NCBI GenBank assembly: GCA_963920765.1
Contig: OY987245.1
Location: forward strand, 14,586,727 to 14,650,726
Reading direction: 5' to 3'
DNA from: Ulota crispa
Lineage: Eukaryota > Streptophyta > Bryopsida > Orthotrichales > Orthotrichaceae
DNA length: 64,000 nucleotides
This document shows positions 48,799 to 59,039 of the stretch, one piece after another; positions within the stretch are counted from its first letter, which is position 1, and each line of letters starts with the position of its first letter. The translations under genes and the position numbers were made by a program. Below the pieces are notes generated by a model that did not search any database, had not been told where the DNA came from, and saw nothing but the letters and a program-made list of their open reading frames with translations.

Positions 48799-49678
48799 CC
48801 TCAGTAAGTTTTCCTTTACACCTATTTTGTTGTTTAAAAAACTCTATAAAAGATAGAGTAATTTAAATTTTTGTGCTTTGTATTATGGTTTTGTAATTCT
48901 CATGCAGTCCCAATCAAGCATATCAAATTTTAGTTCCAAAAATAAAAAACCCATTTTTGGTGAAATGTTTCATGTTAAAATTCATAGTATTACATGAAAA
49001 TTGATTGAAGAAAATTGGTGATGAATTTTTGAGATTTGAATGCATGGGTATGTAAGGAACATTCATATGTACCTTTCATGTTAAAACATATAGCTTTGAG
49101 TTACAAAAACATGATCTACAAAGAAATCAATGCAAAATCAACTTGGGGTGTGGTAGGACCAAAATTTGTAAAATAGATATTTCATTATGAAAATCATATT
49201 CTGCTATTTGACTCATACACCATGATTACATTTGTACCTTTGAGTATGAAAATGTAAACACTTAGCCAAAAGCTAGTTGGAATATAAAGATATCTATGTT
49301 ACAAATTTTGGTCCTACCACACCCCAAGTTGATTTCGCCTTGATTTCTTTGTAGATCATGTTTTTGTTACTTAATGCTATTTCTTTTAACATAAAAGGTA
49401 CATATGAATGTTCCTTACATACCCATGCATTCAAATCTCAAAAATTCATCACCAATTTTCTTCAATCAATTTTCATGTAATACTATGAATTTTAACATGA
49501 AACATTTCACCAAAAATGGGTTTTTTATTTTTTGGAACTAAAATTTGATATGCTTGATTGAGACTGCATGAGAATTACAAAACCATAATACAAAGCACAA
49601 AAATTTAAATTTTACTCTATCTTATATAGAGTTTTTTAATAGCAAAATGGGTCCGAATGTAAACTTACTGAGGGGTAT
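48799..49678. mobile_element. Fold-back element with ~385-bp arms
   Basis: The left arm (CCCCTCAGTAAGTTT, ... GGGGTGTGGTAGGACCAAAA) is mirrored almost base for base by the right arm (TTTTGGTCCTACCACACCCC ... AAACTTACTGAGGGG), around a spacer of about 100 bp. Related single arms occur near 8690-8830 and 60510-60780. No coding capacity. Confidence 0.85.
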
Positions 49679-50249
49679 TGTACAATAGGAAAGTCATACG
49701 AGGTAAAGCCACTTCACACACTTTCTAATGTACTTGTCTTATGCTCAATAAATGTTAAGAGTGTCAAATCTTAAGGGCCTTGTAGAGGGTTCATATTTTT
49801 GCTAATGCATTGCTTTGTTTGATATTTTTCATATACTAATCTTTGATTCTTCTATATGGACATAGCTGATTCTATTATCAATAACATAATATTCATTAAT
49901 TTGGGAAAAGACCCAATTTTTGAACTTTTGGATTTTGTGTTTTCGATCGAGATTTCAATAAACACTCTTTTGAAGATTCACAAAAATGTTTGTAAATTAT
50001 TATTATAGAGCCATGGCAATAGAGAGCACAAAAGTTATAGCAAATATTTTTTTAGATATTTTTAATATTGAAGCTCATTTTACGTTTGTTATGAACAATA
50101 GATTTATTCAATTCAAAATCTACACTTACAATTGAACAAGGTACAATGTATTAAAAAAATAAAAAGAAATGACAACATAATTCCAATTTGAATAATTGCA
50201 CAATCATTGTCATCATTCAATCCTCATCACAAGAATTGGCATTGGAACT

Positions 50250-51394
50250 TCAGTCACCAGTGTCACTACCATCACTGACATCTTCTACAACTATTATTCC
50301 TCTGTCCTTACCAGGATGAATCCAAGAATTTTTCCACCATGAAGGGTTTGATGGATCCACTTCTTTTGATGAATCCATTTCTTCTGATAAAGGTGTCCAC
50401 TTTGTATTTACCCACTGCAAATGAGGCAAGTATTGCAAGTTGGGAAGACTCTTCAAGTTTGAATATTCACAATCTAATGTCTTCAAATTGATCAAGTTTT
50501 GTACGCCAGGAATATCCTCTATAGAAGTTTCTGCCAAATTAAGATGAACCAATGCCTTCAAATCACCTAGAAATGGTAGATTTTTCAAACTTCTGCAACA
50601 TGATATATCCAATGAGGTCAATAAACACAATGTCTCTACACCTTCAATGTCGACTATACCACTTCCTCTCATATTCAGGTGAGTAAGGGCCTTTAAACAA
50701 CCCAATTCCCGAACATTTTCCAAGTATTTGCATCCACTAAGGTCAAGTTTAGCAAGAGCATGCAGTCCTCTCAAGCCACAAATGGTGGAAAGCTTGTCGC
50801 AAAGTTTCAACGTCAAAATTTCCAAGAACTTCAATGATTCAAGTTCCATACTTTTCCACATATGGCAGTTCCCATATATTCTTAGACTTCGCAATGGCAT
50901 GCATTTGCTGAAGTCAAGTCAGCTAAATGCATATCGATTTGGTTATCAAGATACTCGTCAAAGGTAAACTCTCTTAAAGAGGAAAGCCATTGCACATCGG
51001 GTATTTCACTGTACCTCCTGCAATCGGATATCTCAATCGATCCAAGCTCTTTGACAGCTTCCCACCCTCCAATACTCTCCAACTTTCCACAACAAGAGAT
51101 CTGAAGGCAATGCAACTCAGGAAGGTCTCCCAAATTCAATTGCTTAAGTTCTTGACATCCATATAAATTCAAAACCCTTATTGGAAACATCGTCGGCGCA
51201 AAGTAATCTCCACTAGCTGCTCTCCAAAAAGTCCTCAAGTGAGGATTCTTTCTTAACACTTTCTCTCCAAACTTCTTGAACACTTTTAAACGTGTCAAGG
51301 ATATCCTTTGGTAATCCTTCCATTCATCCAAATCTTCGATCATTTGAGGACAACCCACCAAATTCACAAGTTCAAGATCTCTTAGCTCATAAAC
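50250..51394 (-). other. LRR exon of copy 2 with 5-bp frameshift
   Basis: It begins 'VYELRDLELVNLVGCPQMIE' and contains 'DEWKDYQRISLTRLKVFKKF', then repeats such as 'HALAKLDLSGCKYLENVREL' and 'CLLTSLDISCCRSLKNLPFL'. A duplicated AAGTC (50911-50920, plus strand), absent in copies 1 and 3, moves the first part into an early stop at 50882. The second part is open from 50900 to 50250. The acidic tail ends 'VVEDVSDGSDTGD'. Confidence 0.85.
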
Positions 51395-51467
51395 CTAAAC
51401 AACAAAACATTTTGCCACACAAAGTTAGAAGTAGTTATCAACATTCCAGGTCACTGTTTTGTAGAAT
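51168..51467. repeat. 300-bp tract identical to 62342-62641
   Basis: I compared the two printed stretches base by base and saw no difference. Substitutions resume immediately on both sides (51167 and 51468). It covers the start of the LRR exon and most of the preceding intron. Confidence 0.92.
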
Positions 51468-51647
51468 TGAGTGCAATACCAATCAGTGAGGGAGGAAACG
51501 CATCAACAAGAACAAAACAATTCATGTTCATGTTACAAGCGCTCTTCACTTGTGCAAAGAGACGTGTAAACACAAGCATGCTCTCATAACCAACAATACA
51601 AATCACACCAAAATCACAAACCCAATATATCAGCAGCGTATACTTAC

Positions 51648-51881
51648 ACGTTTGCAAATCTCCAATGGATTTTGCTCGTGCACAATTGCCAACATCTTGC
51701 ACAACTCTTCCAATGGAAAATTTTCTTCATTCCAATTCTTCCCATCTGTTTTCCAATCATCCCAAAATGGTTCCCACCGATTCATTGAACCAGCTTGGAT
51801 CATATTCATTGAATCAGCTTGGATCATGTTCAGAAGAGTGCATTACAACTCTATGTGTAGATCTCCAAATCCCGGGATGGC
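51648..51881 (-). other. Linker exon of copy 2
   Basis: It starts 'AIPGFGDLHIELQCTLLNMI' after a CAG acceptor and ends 'EQNPLEICKR' before a GTAAGT donor. It is longer than in copies 1 and 3 because of extra residues after LLNMIQ, including a near-repeat of 'NMIQADSM' as 'NMIQAGSM'. It is open throughout. Confidence 0.7.
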
Positions 51882-52192
51882 CTGCATCATCCACCACTCA
51901 ATCAAAAAAAGTAAACAAATATTGTAATAGTGTCACAACCATTTCACCCCTCTACTCCCAAAAATTGAAAATGCGATTCACTTTAAGGCTCATCTGCCTT
52001 CCCGCTTGAAGCAATATTTTTACTTCTAAAGCAAAGCACCAACTTCTCCAGAACCTTGTTGCATAAAATTTAATCATTTTCCACAACTATGGTAACAACA
52101 CAAATTAATAATTTGAATCCTATAGACCATCTCTTGCTTCACCAAAAATGGCATACCCTCATTTCATAAACACGACATGAGCCCAAACTTAC

Positions 52193-52762
52193 AACTTGTT
52201 TTGAAGCTGCTTTCTTTGGATGCACACTTCCAGTGGGCTCTGAAGGCATCGGTCTTTGCACTGCTAAATCAAGATGACTTGATTCAGGCATGCTGATATC
52301 AATACCACCATCACATTTGAGTTTTTGACGCTTTGCTGCCTTGCCTTTTAAAGAAGCTTGTTGGGAACAAATTGCACGCAAGTCATTAAACCATGCTTTC
52401 GTTAATGGCGTCGCCAATTTCATACTCTTCTTCTCAGCATCCGTGATCTCCCCAAACGTCTTGTTTTTCTCCTCGCAAAAATCATTCAATGCCTTGTACG
52501 CCTTCAATAAAGTATCAAAGCGATATCGACATTGATCATCTGACTTTGAATGCCCACCACTGCATTTGTTGATCTCTTGGGAGATGAGATCCCATTGCAT
52601 ACAACCTTGCTTATCCTTGATACCAAACCGGCCAATATTGAGCATGCACTGTAGCAAGACTGAAGTTTCCTCTTCTGTAAACATCTTGCTTTTGGTTTCC
52701 TTTGCACGGCTCCTCCAGCATTTACGTTGCGTTCTTAACTGTTGCACCACTCTAACGTCCAC
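52193..52762 (-). other. Myb/SANT-like domain of copy 2
   Basis: Open from 52762 to the donor after 52193 (GTT|GTAAGT). It carries 'MFTEEETSVLLQCMLNIGRF', 'MQWDLISQEINKC', 'KSDDQCRYRFDTLLKAYKAL' and the basic patch 'KGKAAKRQKLKCDGG'. The surrounding exon order is the same as in copies 1 and 3. Confidence 0.75.
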
Positions 52763-52891
52763 TTAAGGTATTTCTTGAAAATTTGAGGGGTTGCTATCAA
52801 GATCATTCGTTCTTCCACTATGTTCCAAGATGAGGCTTTGTATTTGATTGCGTTTGTCTGAAACCTCCGTCTCAAAATTCGGGTTGATGAA

Positions 52892-54852
52892 CTAATCACC
52901 CCCTTGACATAAAAGGAAACTTGGGTCACCTGACGTCCACTTTGACAGAAACACTTCAATGTAATGCAAGATGTACATACCACAATCATAGTTGTTGCCT
53001 TGCTGTGGAACCTGGCAAAGATACCCACCTTCAGAATGAGGATTCCACTGCGTCATCTCACATCGAATTTTGTAGGAAAGACCATTGTGCCTCAATTGCA
53101 AGATGTCTAAAATCATTTCAGGAGTATGCTAGGCATGACACTTTGTACCTTTGGTTGTACATATTTTAAGTGATCCAATGCATCCACATTCAATTTGCCT
53201 CCATCTGTGATAATCTTCAGCCCTTCTTGACGTAGAAAGCTGCACATTGGACCCACTTACCACATTCATTGTGCGTAGCAAGATCATTTCTTAGTGCAGC
53301 TCAATTTGCAATCAAAAACGTCCCGTACTCCTTCCATTTGAGATTCTACAATCGCAACGACACCTTCAGCGGTAGTCGTTGCAACTTAGCAAGTCACTAC
53401 CAGGATTCCTTATATCACTCAAGGTCTAACTCTATCACTTCACAACCACCATACACCCCAGCCGCCACATTGAGCCTTATGACTTTCTCAAAGTATTTCA
53501 GAATTGATAGAAGTGAAATTCACGGAAACCCTATAGCATCAATGTCATAAGTAATCTACAAGCTTCTCAAAACAAAAATCTGTCTGAAGGGGCTCATCTC
53601 TTTACTTGACCTTCAAAGCACTCATGTTTCCCTTCCATCGGGTCCAAGTGAAGTATACAAGGTGAGCCCTCCTTCTCACCTGTCAAAAACACATCAGCAT
53701 GGATGAATCAAACAAACAATCTACTACATCATAACTGCAGCTCAATCATGCTTAGAAGCATTGCCATATCAAGTGTGTTTGGAACAAGCCTTCCAAGGTG
53801 ACAAATAACAATGAGGCTCCAATGTGATCTGCCATTCAAAAAAGACATTCACCATGAATATGCGCCCCTCAACCGGCCCCTCTTTGGCATACATGCATGT
53901 TCCACGTTCTCAGTACATGTCTCACTCCACGTGGCCAATACAATCTCAAGAGTCAAATAAACGTTCAGCAAAACCTTCACCAGACGAGCTCTTGAAACAC
54001 AAAAATGAAAACATCTCACAATCTGCAACCAACACTAGGAGACACAAAGAAAAGCAAAACCACCTTCGGACGACTGGAATAAAAATGTAGTCCTTCTCCA
54101 ACAGGTTTACATCCCCAATCCACCTCGGCAATTGCTCATAATCTGACACCGTCCTCAAAAATCTGTCCGCGAACCCAATGCTCTCTATATACTTTGTGAA
54201 GATAAAGCTGTTGAAGAAATGGTCTCGTTGCTGCTTCACCGAGTCTCGAGATAAAATCTTTAATTTCAAGTATCTGCACCAACAGTAGTCAACAGTAAAA
54301 GCTCTCAGCCAGGAGTCAATGACTGTTCTAAATTATCAACAGGTTTCTTAGGAAATAAGGCCAATTGCATCGACAGTACACAAAACATCAACGTTCACAG
54401 TATTCAAACAACTCGATAACTCAACAAACAGCTTGCTGAGAACCAAATCACTCACTTTACATAAAAGTCGATTATATTGTCACTCACAAACTTCCCGGAC
54501 TGCAGACCCTCCAGGTCTCTCGAAGTAATTGTCACAGCGTCCGTTTCGCCTCTTGGGAACGTAAACAAATCATCTGCACTCAAGGCCATAACACACACGG
54601 CGGACTAAATATTCATTAAAAGTCTTCCAACTCAATCTCTTGAATATGGTTAAGAACATGTACAATAACAATGCTCTCACTACCACGAATTGCTACACGT
54701 TCTAGTTCCAACTGCTCTGTGACGGATCACCTTCTCCAACCCCAGCGCTTGTCATCAGGTCCACCATGTCAGCCGTCCCGTTGGAGTGTCCGATGAGGGA
54801 TTCAAATGCGGGTTGAAGAGCTTGGTTGCGCCACTCCTCAGATCCGTTATAC
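52892..54852 (-). other. ULP2-like SUMO protease domain of copy 2
   Basis: Readable motifs are 'DAVTITSRDLEGLQSGKF' with 'DNIIDFYVK', 'HFFNSFIFTKY', 'WIGDVNLLEKDYIFIPV', then His in 'HWSLIVICHLGRLVPNTL', Asp in 'PCILHLDPMEGKHECFE', and Cys in 'VPQQGNNYDCGMYILHYIEV'. The frame is closed by TAG at 52892-52894, where copy 1 has CAG, just before the segment leading to the Myb domain. A protease-only product is conceivable, but two lost splice donors upstream make it unlikely. Confidence 0.78.
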
Positions 54853-55894
54853 CTATTGGGGAAAAGAAAGGCGATAAGTATCCAAAGAATCACGCTTCTG
54901 AGCTCCAAGCGCATCATTCTGTGACCATTTCTTGTGGAACCTGACTCCGGGATACAATCCCCAACCGGTTTGTTTGCTCACTGCCACGGTTTAGCAATAT
55001 CGTTTCATATATGCGTACCTGAATAACGCAGCAAGAAGGTGATCCAACTGATGATATGGAGGAGCTCGGCTATGGAGGTCAGTCGAGGAAGAGGGTGCGC
55101 TTGGTTCATGGGCAGCCATGGGCGAGTTTAGGAAGAATGTATCCCTACCCGGACGAGGCAGCTCCAGTACAGTTGTGTCGGTAGTGCTCAGATCTCCCAA
55201 CATCTCGTATCCTTCCATGAATTATGCGGGACTACACTCAGCAATGTAAAATCAATCAGAGAACTGCGGTCGCACTCGCAGCCAGAGCGTCCAAGACGCT
55301 CCTCGGGGACGCTCCTCACCCAGCACAAACTGAAGGGGCAGGTCCCTAAAACCCAAGGTCTTTCTAAACAAAAGCCTCGGGCCCTCGACACGTTCACGAC
55401 AGAATTACAAACAAAAGAGAGTATGCCATCCAAGCTCTTACCCGCTTGCCAAGTAAATGAGCGTCACGGCACGAACGAGAAGCCGATTTCGAGAACCGCG
55501 TGGAATAGTCGGTAACTACGGTAACGAGCCCGGAGCTGGAGCGGCCTAGATGGATGCTCAAATCGCAAGCATCATACAGGTTCACAGCACCCGATCTCTC
55601 GATCTCTCTCTAATGAAGTGCCACCCGAACAACTGCAAGAGCAGAACAAACACCACAATACTCCCATCAGAATTGTGCGAACCAGCTAGAAAACGAGACG
55701 CACACATAGAAGCTAAGCAAATGGTATAGCGAAGAGCGGCACTTGCCTGCAAAAGAGGTAGGAGCAAGGACAAGGCTTCGACACTTCCACGCAGGCATCC
55801 ATCGAGACTCCAGAGCGCGAGTCGCAAGTTGAAGTGATGAAGACCTCGCAGCTGTCTTCCATTCTTATAGCAGGAGCAGGGCGATATGTCGACA

Positions 55895-56661
55895 CCGATA
55901 TCGGAGCTGCCAAACCCCACCCAGCAGATAAGAAGTACCCCAGATTCTCAGAAATGGTCCGATGACTCCGATGTCGGAAGGGGCGAGTGTGGTCCCGGGC
56001 CCGGGACAGATCCCTACAGCAGCGACATAGCCGGATTCAGTAATGCGAGCTGCTGGTAGGCCCTCGCTTCGCAACACATTGAATAAGGTAGAAATACCGA
56101 AAACGGTTAGTGACCAGTGGTCTTTTTTTCTGCACCAAAGTGTCACTTGTTCCCTCCACATTGGAGTAAAATTGGAGGGATGGAAGTCTAGTGGTGGAAA
56201 CTTGCACTCTAGTGTCAAAAAAAAAAAGGTCCACTGACCACTACTTGGAGAACTAGATTGCTCTAAAACCAACATTAACTGCATTTGAAAAAGTTTCTGA
56301 AATATTTTAAGAAGATGCTATTTCCTTGCGTTTGATTGGTTCACACTTATTTCGGAACAAGGTACTAGAGATAGCCGTTTAAGGTGCACTTATGAAACTA
56401 GAATTGGTCCAAACCCTAAATCCACATTTATATTGCATAAAATATTCATTCTTGAGTACATTTTTTTTTCTTTTTTGCAATCTTCCTTATCCTTGTTCCT
56501 CCACAGATTGAGCATAATTTCTCAAGAAATCCCCATATCATACAGGCTAAAGTGGCTTATTTTAACCGTTTATGGTATTTCTACCATCGCCGGAAAGGTT
56601 GACCTTTTCCAATGTGGTCAAAGCGGTAGCAGACGCTTCATCATCGACCTCCGATGTCGGA
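55895..56661. promoter_or_regulatory. Palindromes of the TCCGAYRTCGGA type upstream of copy 2
   Basis: CCGATATCGG at 55895-55904 and TCCGATGTCGGA at 55967-55978 and 56650-56661 flank the presumed 5' end of copy 2. The sequence is GC-rich compared with the window. Copy 1 retains only a degenerate form (TCCGATAACTTATCGG near 18788). Confidence 0.35.
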
Positions 56662-57000
56662 GATCAAAATCGGAGAACGGAGATCGGAGCTGCAAACTCA
56701 CTGTCCTCGGGATTCCGGGAGTCTGTCGGATAATGTAGGACCACTTTACGCGTGAAGGTCGCCCAAGCCTCACCAAAGTCATAAAAGTAGCTCACGAATG
56801 ATTTCTGATTTTTTTCCGTCACAACATCAAGGATGATACACTTGTTTGTCATCCAAGATGATGGGTAGCGTCACCAATGGTTCATGAAAATATTTCAAAC
56901 CTTGAACATGGATGGGTGACGGTGCCTGCCCTTGTACAATGGTCTCTACTAAGGGTATCTTCTACAGCACGCCTTCCAAGTCCTGGAAAAATGAGGTTTC

Positions 57001-57326
57001 ATGGGGAGAACGACCCGAACCTTCATGACGTGGCTTGATGTTCTCCTGTAACCCTGAACCTTTCGAGACTTGCACCTACATTATAACAAATCGCACGGGT
57101 ACACCTGGCTACAAAGTGGGCTCATGCATGAACAATGCTTGGGAGGGACCGTGAAGGGTGCCTAGAAAAAGCTTGAATTTGACGGGAACAAGGCTCAATC
57201 TGAAGGCCCTGCAACCTACATAGGGACTCATTGAGTGCTGTTGGAGACTTGAAATGAGACTTGAAACGCGAAAGCTGTTATGGCTAGGGAGCGCGGGGAT
57301 GTTTTGGCGTGGTGCAGGAGATGCTC
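57001..57326. other. No recognised gene; less AT-rich
   Basis: The stretch 56900-57320 is closer to balanced composition, but all frames are broken by stops and no domain is seen. Confidence 0.3.
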
Positions 57327-57800
57327 TAAGGTAGTGTACTCATAAATGGACCATATGAGGGCTGAAACTGCAATTTTGAGAGGTGTAACTTCTTGAAATA
57401 TTTTTCAATAAATATTACTTGAAAGAAAAGAGGAATTGACATCTAACCCAAGTTATTTCATATTATTTGGAGCTTTCTAGACACTAGAAGAAAAATGGCA
57501 ATAAACAACTAAGTAATTTAGTTGTTGTGTAGTTATTGTGACCATATGTAGTCGTTTCATAGTTGTTATATGGTCACAATAATTGCACAACAACTAAATG
57601 ACTTAGTTGTTTATTGCCGTTTTTCTCCTAGTGAGAATTAATTATGAAATTTTGAAATGGAAAGGTCATAGGTCTCTAAAATGGTTTACCTCCTCAAATG
57701 TACACTACAGATCTGTACATTTTTGAAGCCTATGAAAAAACAACATGTACAAATTCAAGACATTTGAAGCAGGTGAACCATTTTAGAGCACACTACCTTA
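57327..57800. mobile_element. TAAGGTAG-family MITE carrying a nested CACTA-like MITE
   Basis: Outer ends TAAGGTAGTGTACTC and GAGCACACTACCTTA. Within it, 57482-57633 (CACTAGAAGAAAAATGGCA ... TTTTTCTCCTAGTG) is a hairpin MITE flanked by AGA on both sides. Relatives of the outer element at 5541 and 13443 lack it. Confidence 0.8.
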
Positions 57801-57880
57801 GAGTACTTTGAATTGGATAAAATTTGCAAGATTGCTAACAAAATTTTCATGTGGCTAAAATGTAAACTTGTCGATGTTAA

Positions 57881-59033
57881 TCCCTAAAGCCTTTAGTAGC
57901 ATATTTTGGCAACATAGCAATTTTAGGCAACTCACTAGAAATGGGTTTTTCATTTTTTGTTCTTTGAAATCTTCATACATGATGTGTCCAAGGAGTTGCT
58001 TTTAGGTTCAACAATTTTCATAACTTTTAACCCATTAACATCTAGTCAACCATTTCCTGGTCGATTTTGACTCTTTTGAGTTTGTAGAGAGAGCATGTCA
58101 AGGAATTTGATGACGTGGCAAAGAGGACAAGTTTGGGGAATTAGAAAGTGAAGAGTTTAGAACAATAACCAAGTCAATCTGAGGTGGCATGTGCCTAGAG
58201 GGTTGAAAATTTTAAAAAAGTACTGGTTGAAAATACATCAATAAATGCAAAAGGATAGCCATAACAACTAAAGAGTGAGCATAATTCATCATGCATAACA
58301 CTAAACCTTGCAAGATGATTCCATATGTACAATCAAATCTGTGGTACACATCTGTATTCAATAGTTTTATAATTTGCCCCAAATGGCCATACAAAGGATT
58401 GCCCACCCCCAAAATTGACCACATACGTTAATGGGTTAACTCCATGGTACAAAAGTTATTGGATGTTGTGTAGCTTTCTTTGCTCATTGGGTAGCCTAGG
58501 TAGCTCAAGAAACTTCTTTAGAAATTACATTTTTTTTACAAGAACCAAAATTGGTTCTTTAGATTTATATATGTGGGAAGCTTGAAACATTCAATTTTGA
58601 TTAATAAGATGAAAGTTATGAGGAGTTTTAGTTTGCGGCTAGGTATGGTTTTGAGAGACTCCATACCTACCCGCAAACTAAAACTTCTCATAACTTTCAT
58701 CTCACTGATTGAATTTGAATGACTCAAACCTTTTGATGCATACATAATTCTAATAAACCAATTTTTTAAAAAATTTAAAAAAATGTAATTTTTAAAGAAG
58801 TTTTTTGAGCTGCCCTTGCTACCTGACAAGCAAGGAGAACTACATATCAATGATATCATGCAATAACTTTTGAACCATGAAGTCAAAAGTTATGAAAATT
58901 GTTGAACCTTAAAGCTATCCTTTGAACACATCATGTCTACAAATTTCAAAGAACAAAAAATTGAAAAACCCATTTGTAGTGAGCTACCCAAAATTGCTAT
59001 GTTGCCACAAAACACTGCTCAGGGCTTTAGGGG
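57881..59033. mobile_element. Long fold-back element with a TTAA-type insertion inside
   Basis: Arms are inverted from TCCCTAAAGCC...GCAACATAGCAATTTTAGG to CCAAAATTGCTATGTTGCC...GGGCTTTAGGGGTTAG. The centre, near 58650, is a strong hairpin (TTTTAGTTTGCGG / CCGCAAACTAAAAC). The left arm is split by the 405-bp element at 58031-58435. A relative fills 1-830. Confidence 0.8.
58031..58435. mobile_element. 405-bp element with TTAA duplication, piggyBac-like ends
   Basis: It begins CCCATTAACATCTAG and ends CATACGTTAATGGG, flanked by TTAA at 58027-58030 and 58436-58439. The right arm of the host fold-back (near 58880, inverted) and the relative at window bases 45-70 show the site without the insertion (ACTTTTGACTWCATGG). 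The insertion therefore duplicated exactly TTAA. No transposase. Confidence 0.75.
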
Positions 59034-59039
59034 TTAGGT

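Larger units (their letters stand above)
50250..55862 (-). pseudogene. Copy 2: ULP2-like protease - Myb/SANT-like - LRR gene, decayed
   Basis: It is the minus-strand counterpart of copy 1. Exons: 54852-54731, 54573-54456, 54273-54064, 53828-53770, 53679 to ~53604, 53011-52193, 51881-51648 and 51394-50250; 5' exons are less certain. Three early exons match copy 1 exactly or nearly in length (122, 118 and 210 versus 207 bases). Lesions: the acceptor before the third 5' exon is CAT instead of CAG; the donors after the His exon (53769-53768) and after the Asp exon are AT where copy 1 has GT; TAG at 52892-52894; TAA at 52763-52765; and a 5-bp tandem duplication at 50911-50920 shifts the LRR frame. 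Catalytic His, Asp and Cys motifs are still readable. Most likely a pseudogene. Confidence 0.72.
49990..56900. repeat. Right arm of large inverted segmental duplication
   Basis: Inverted counterpart of 17700-26055. It has about 690 bp not present in copy 1 between roughly 56045 and 56735, and lacks the 556-bp MITE and the ~0.8-kb block of the left arm. The 24-kb spacer between arms holds the methyltransferase/flavokinase gene. Confidence 0.8.
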
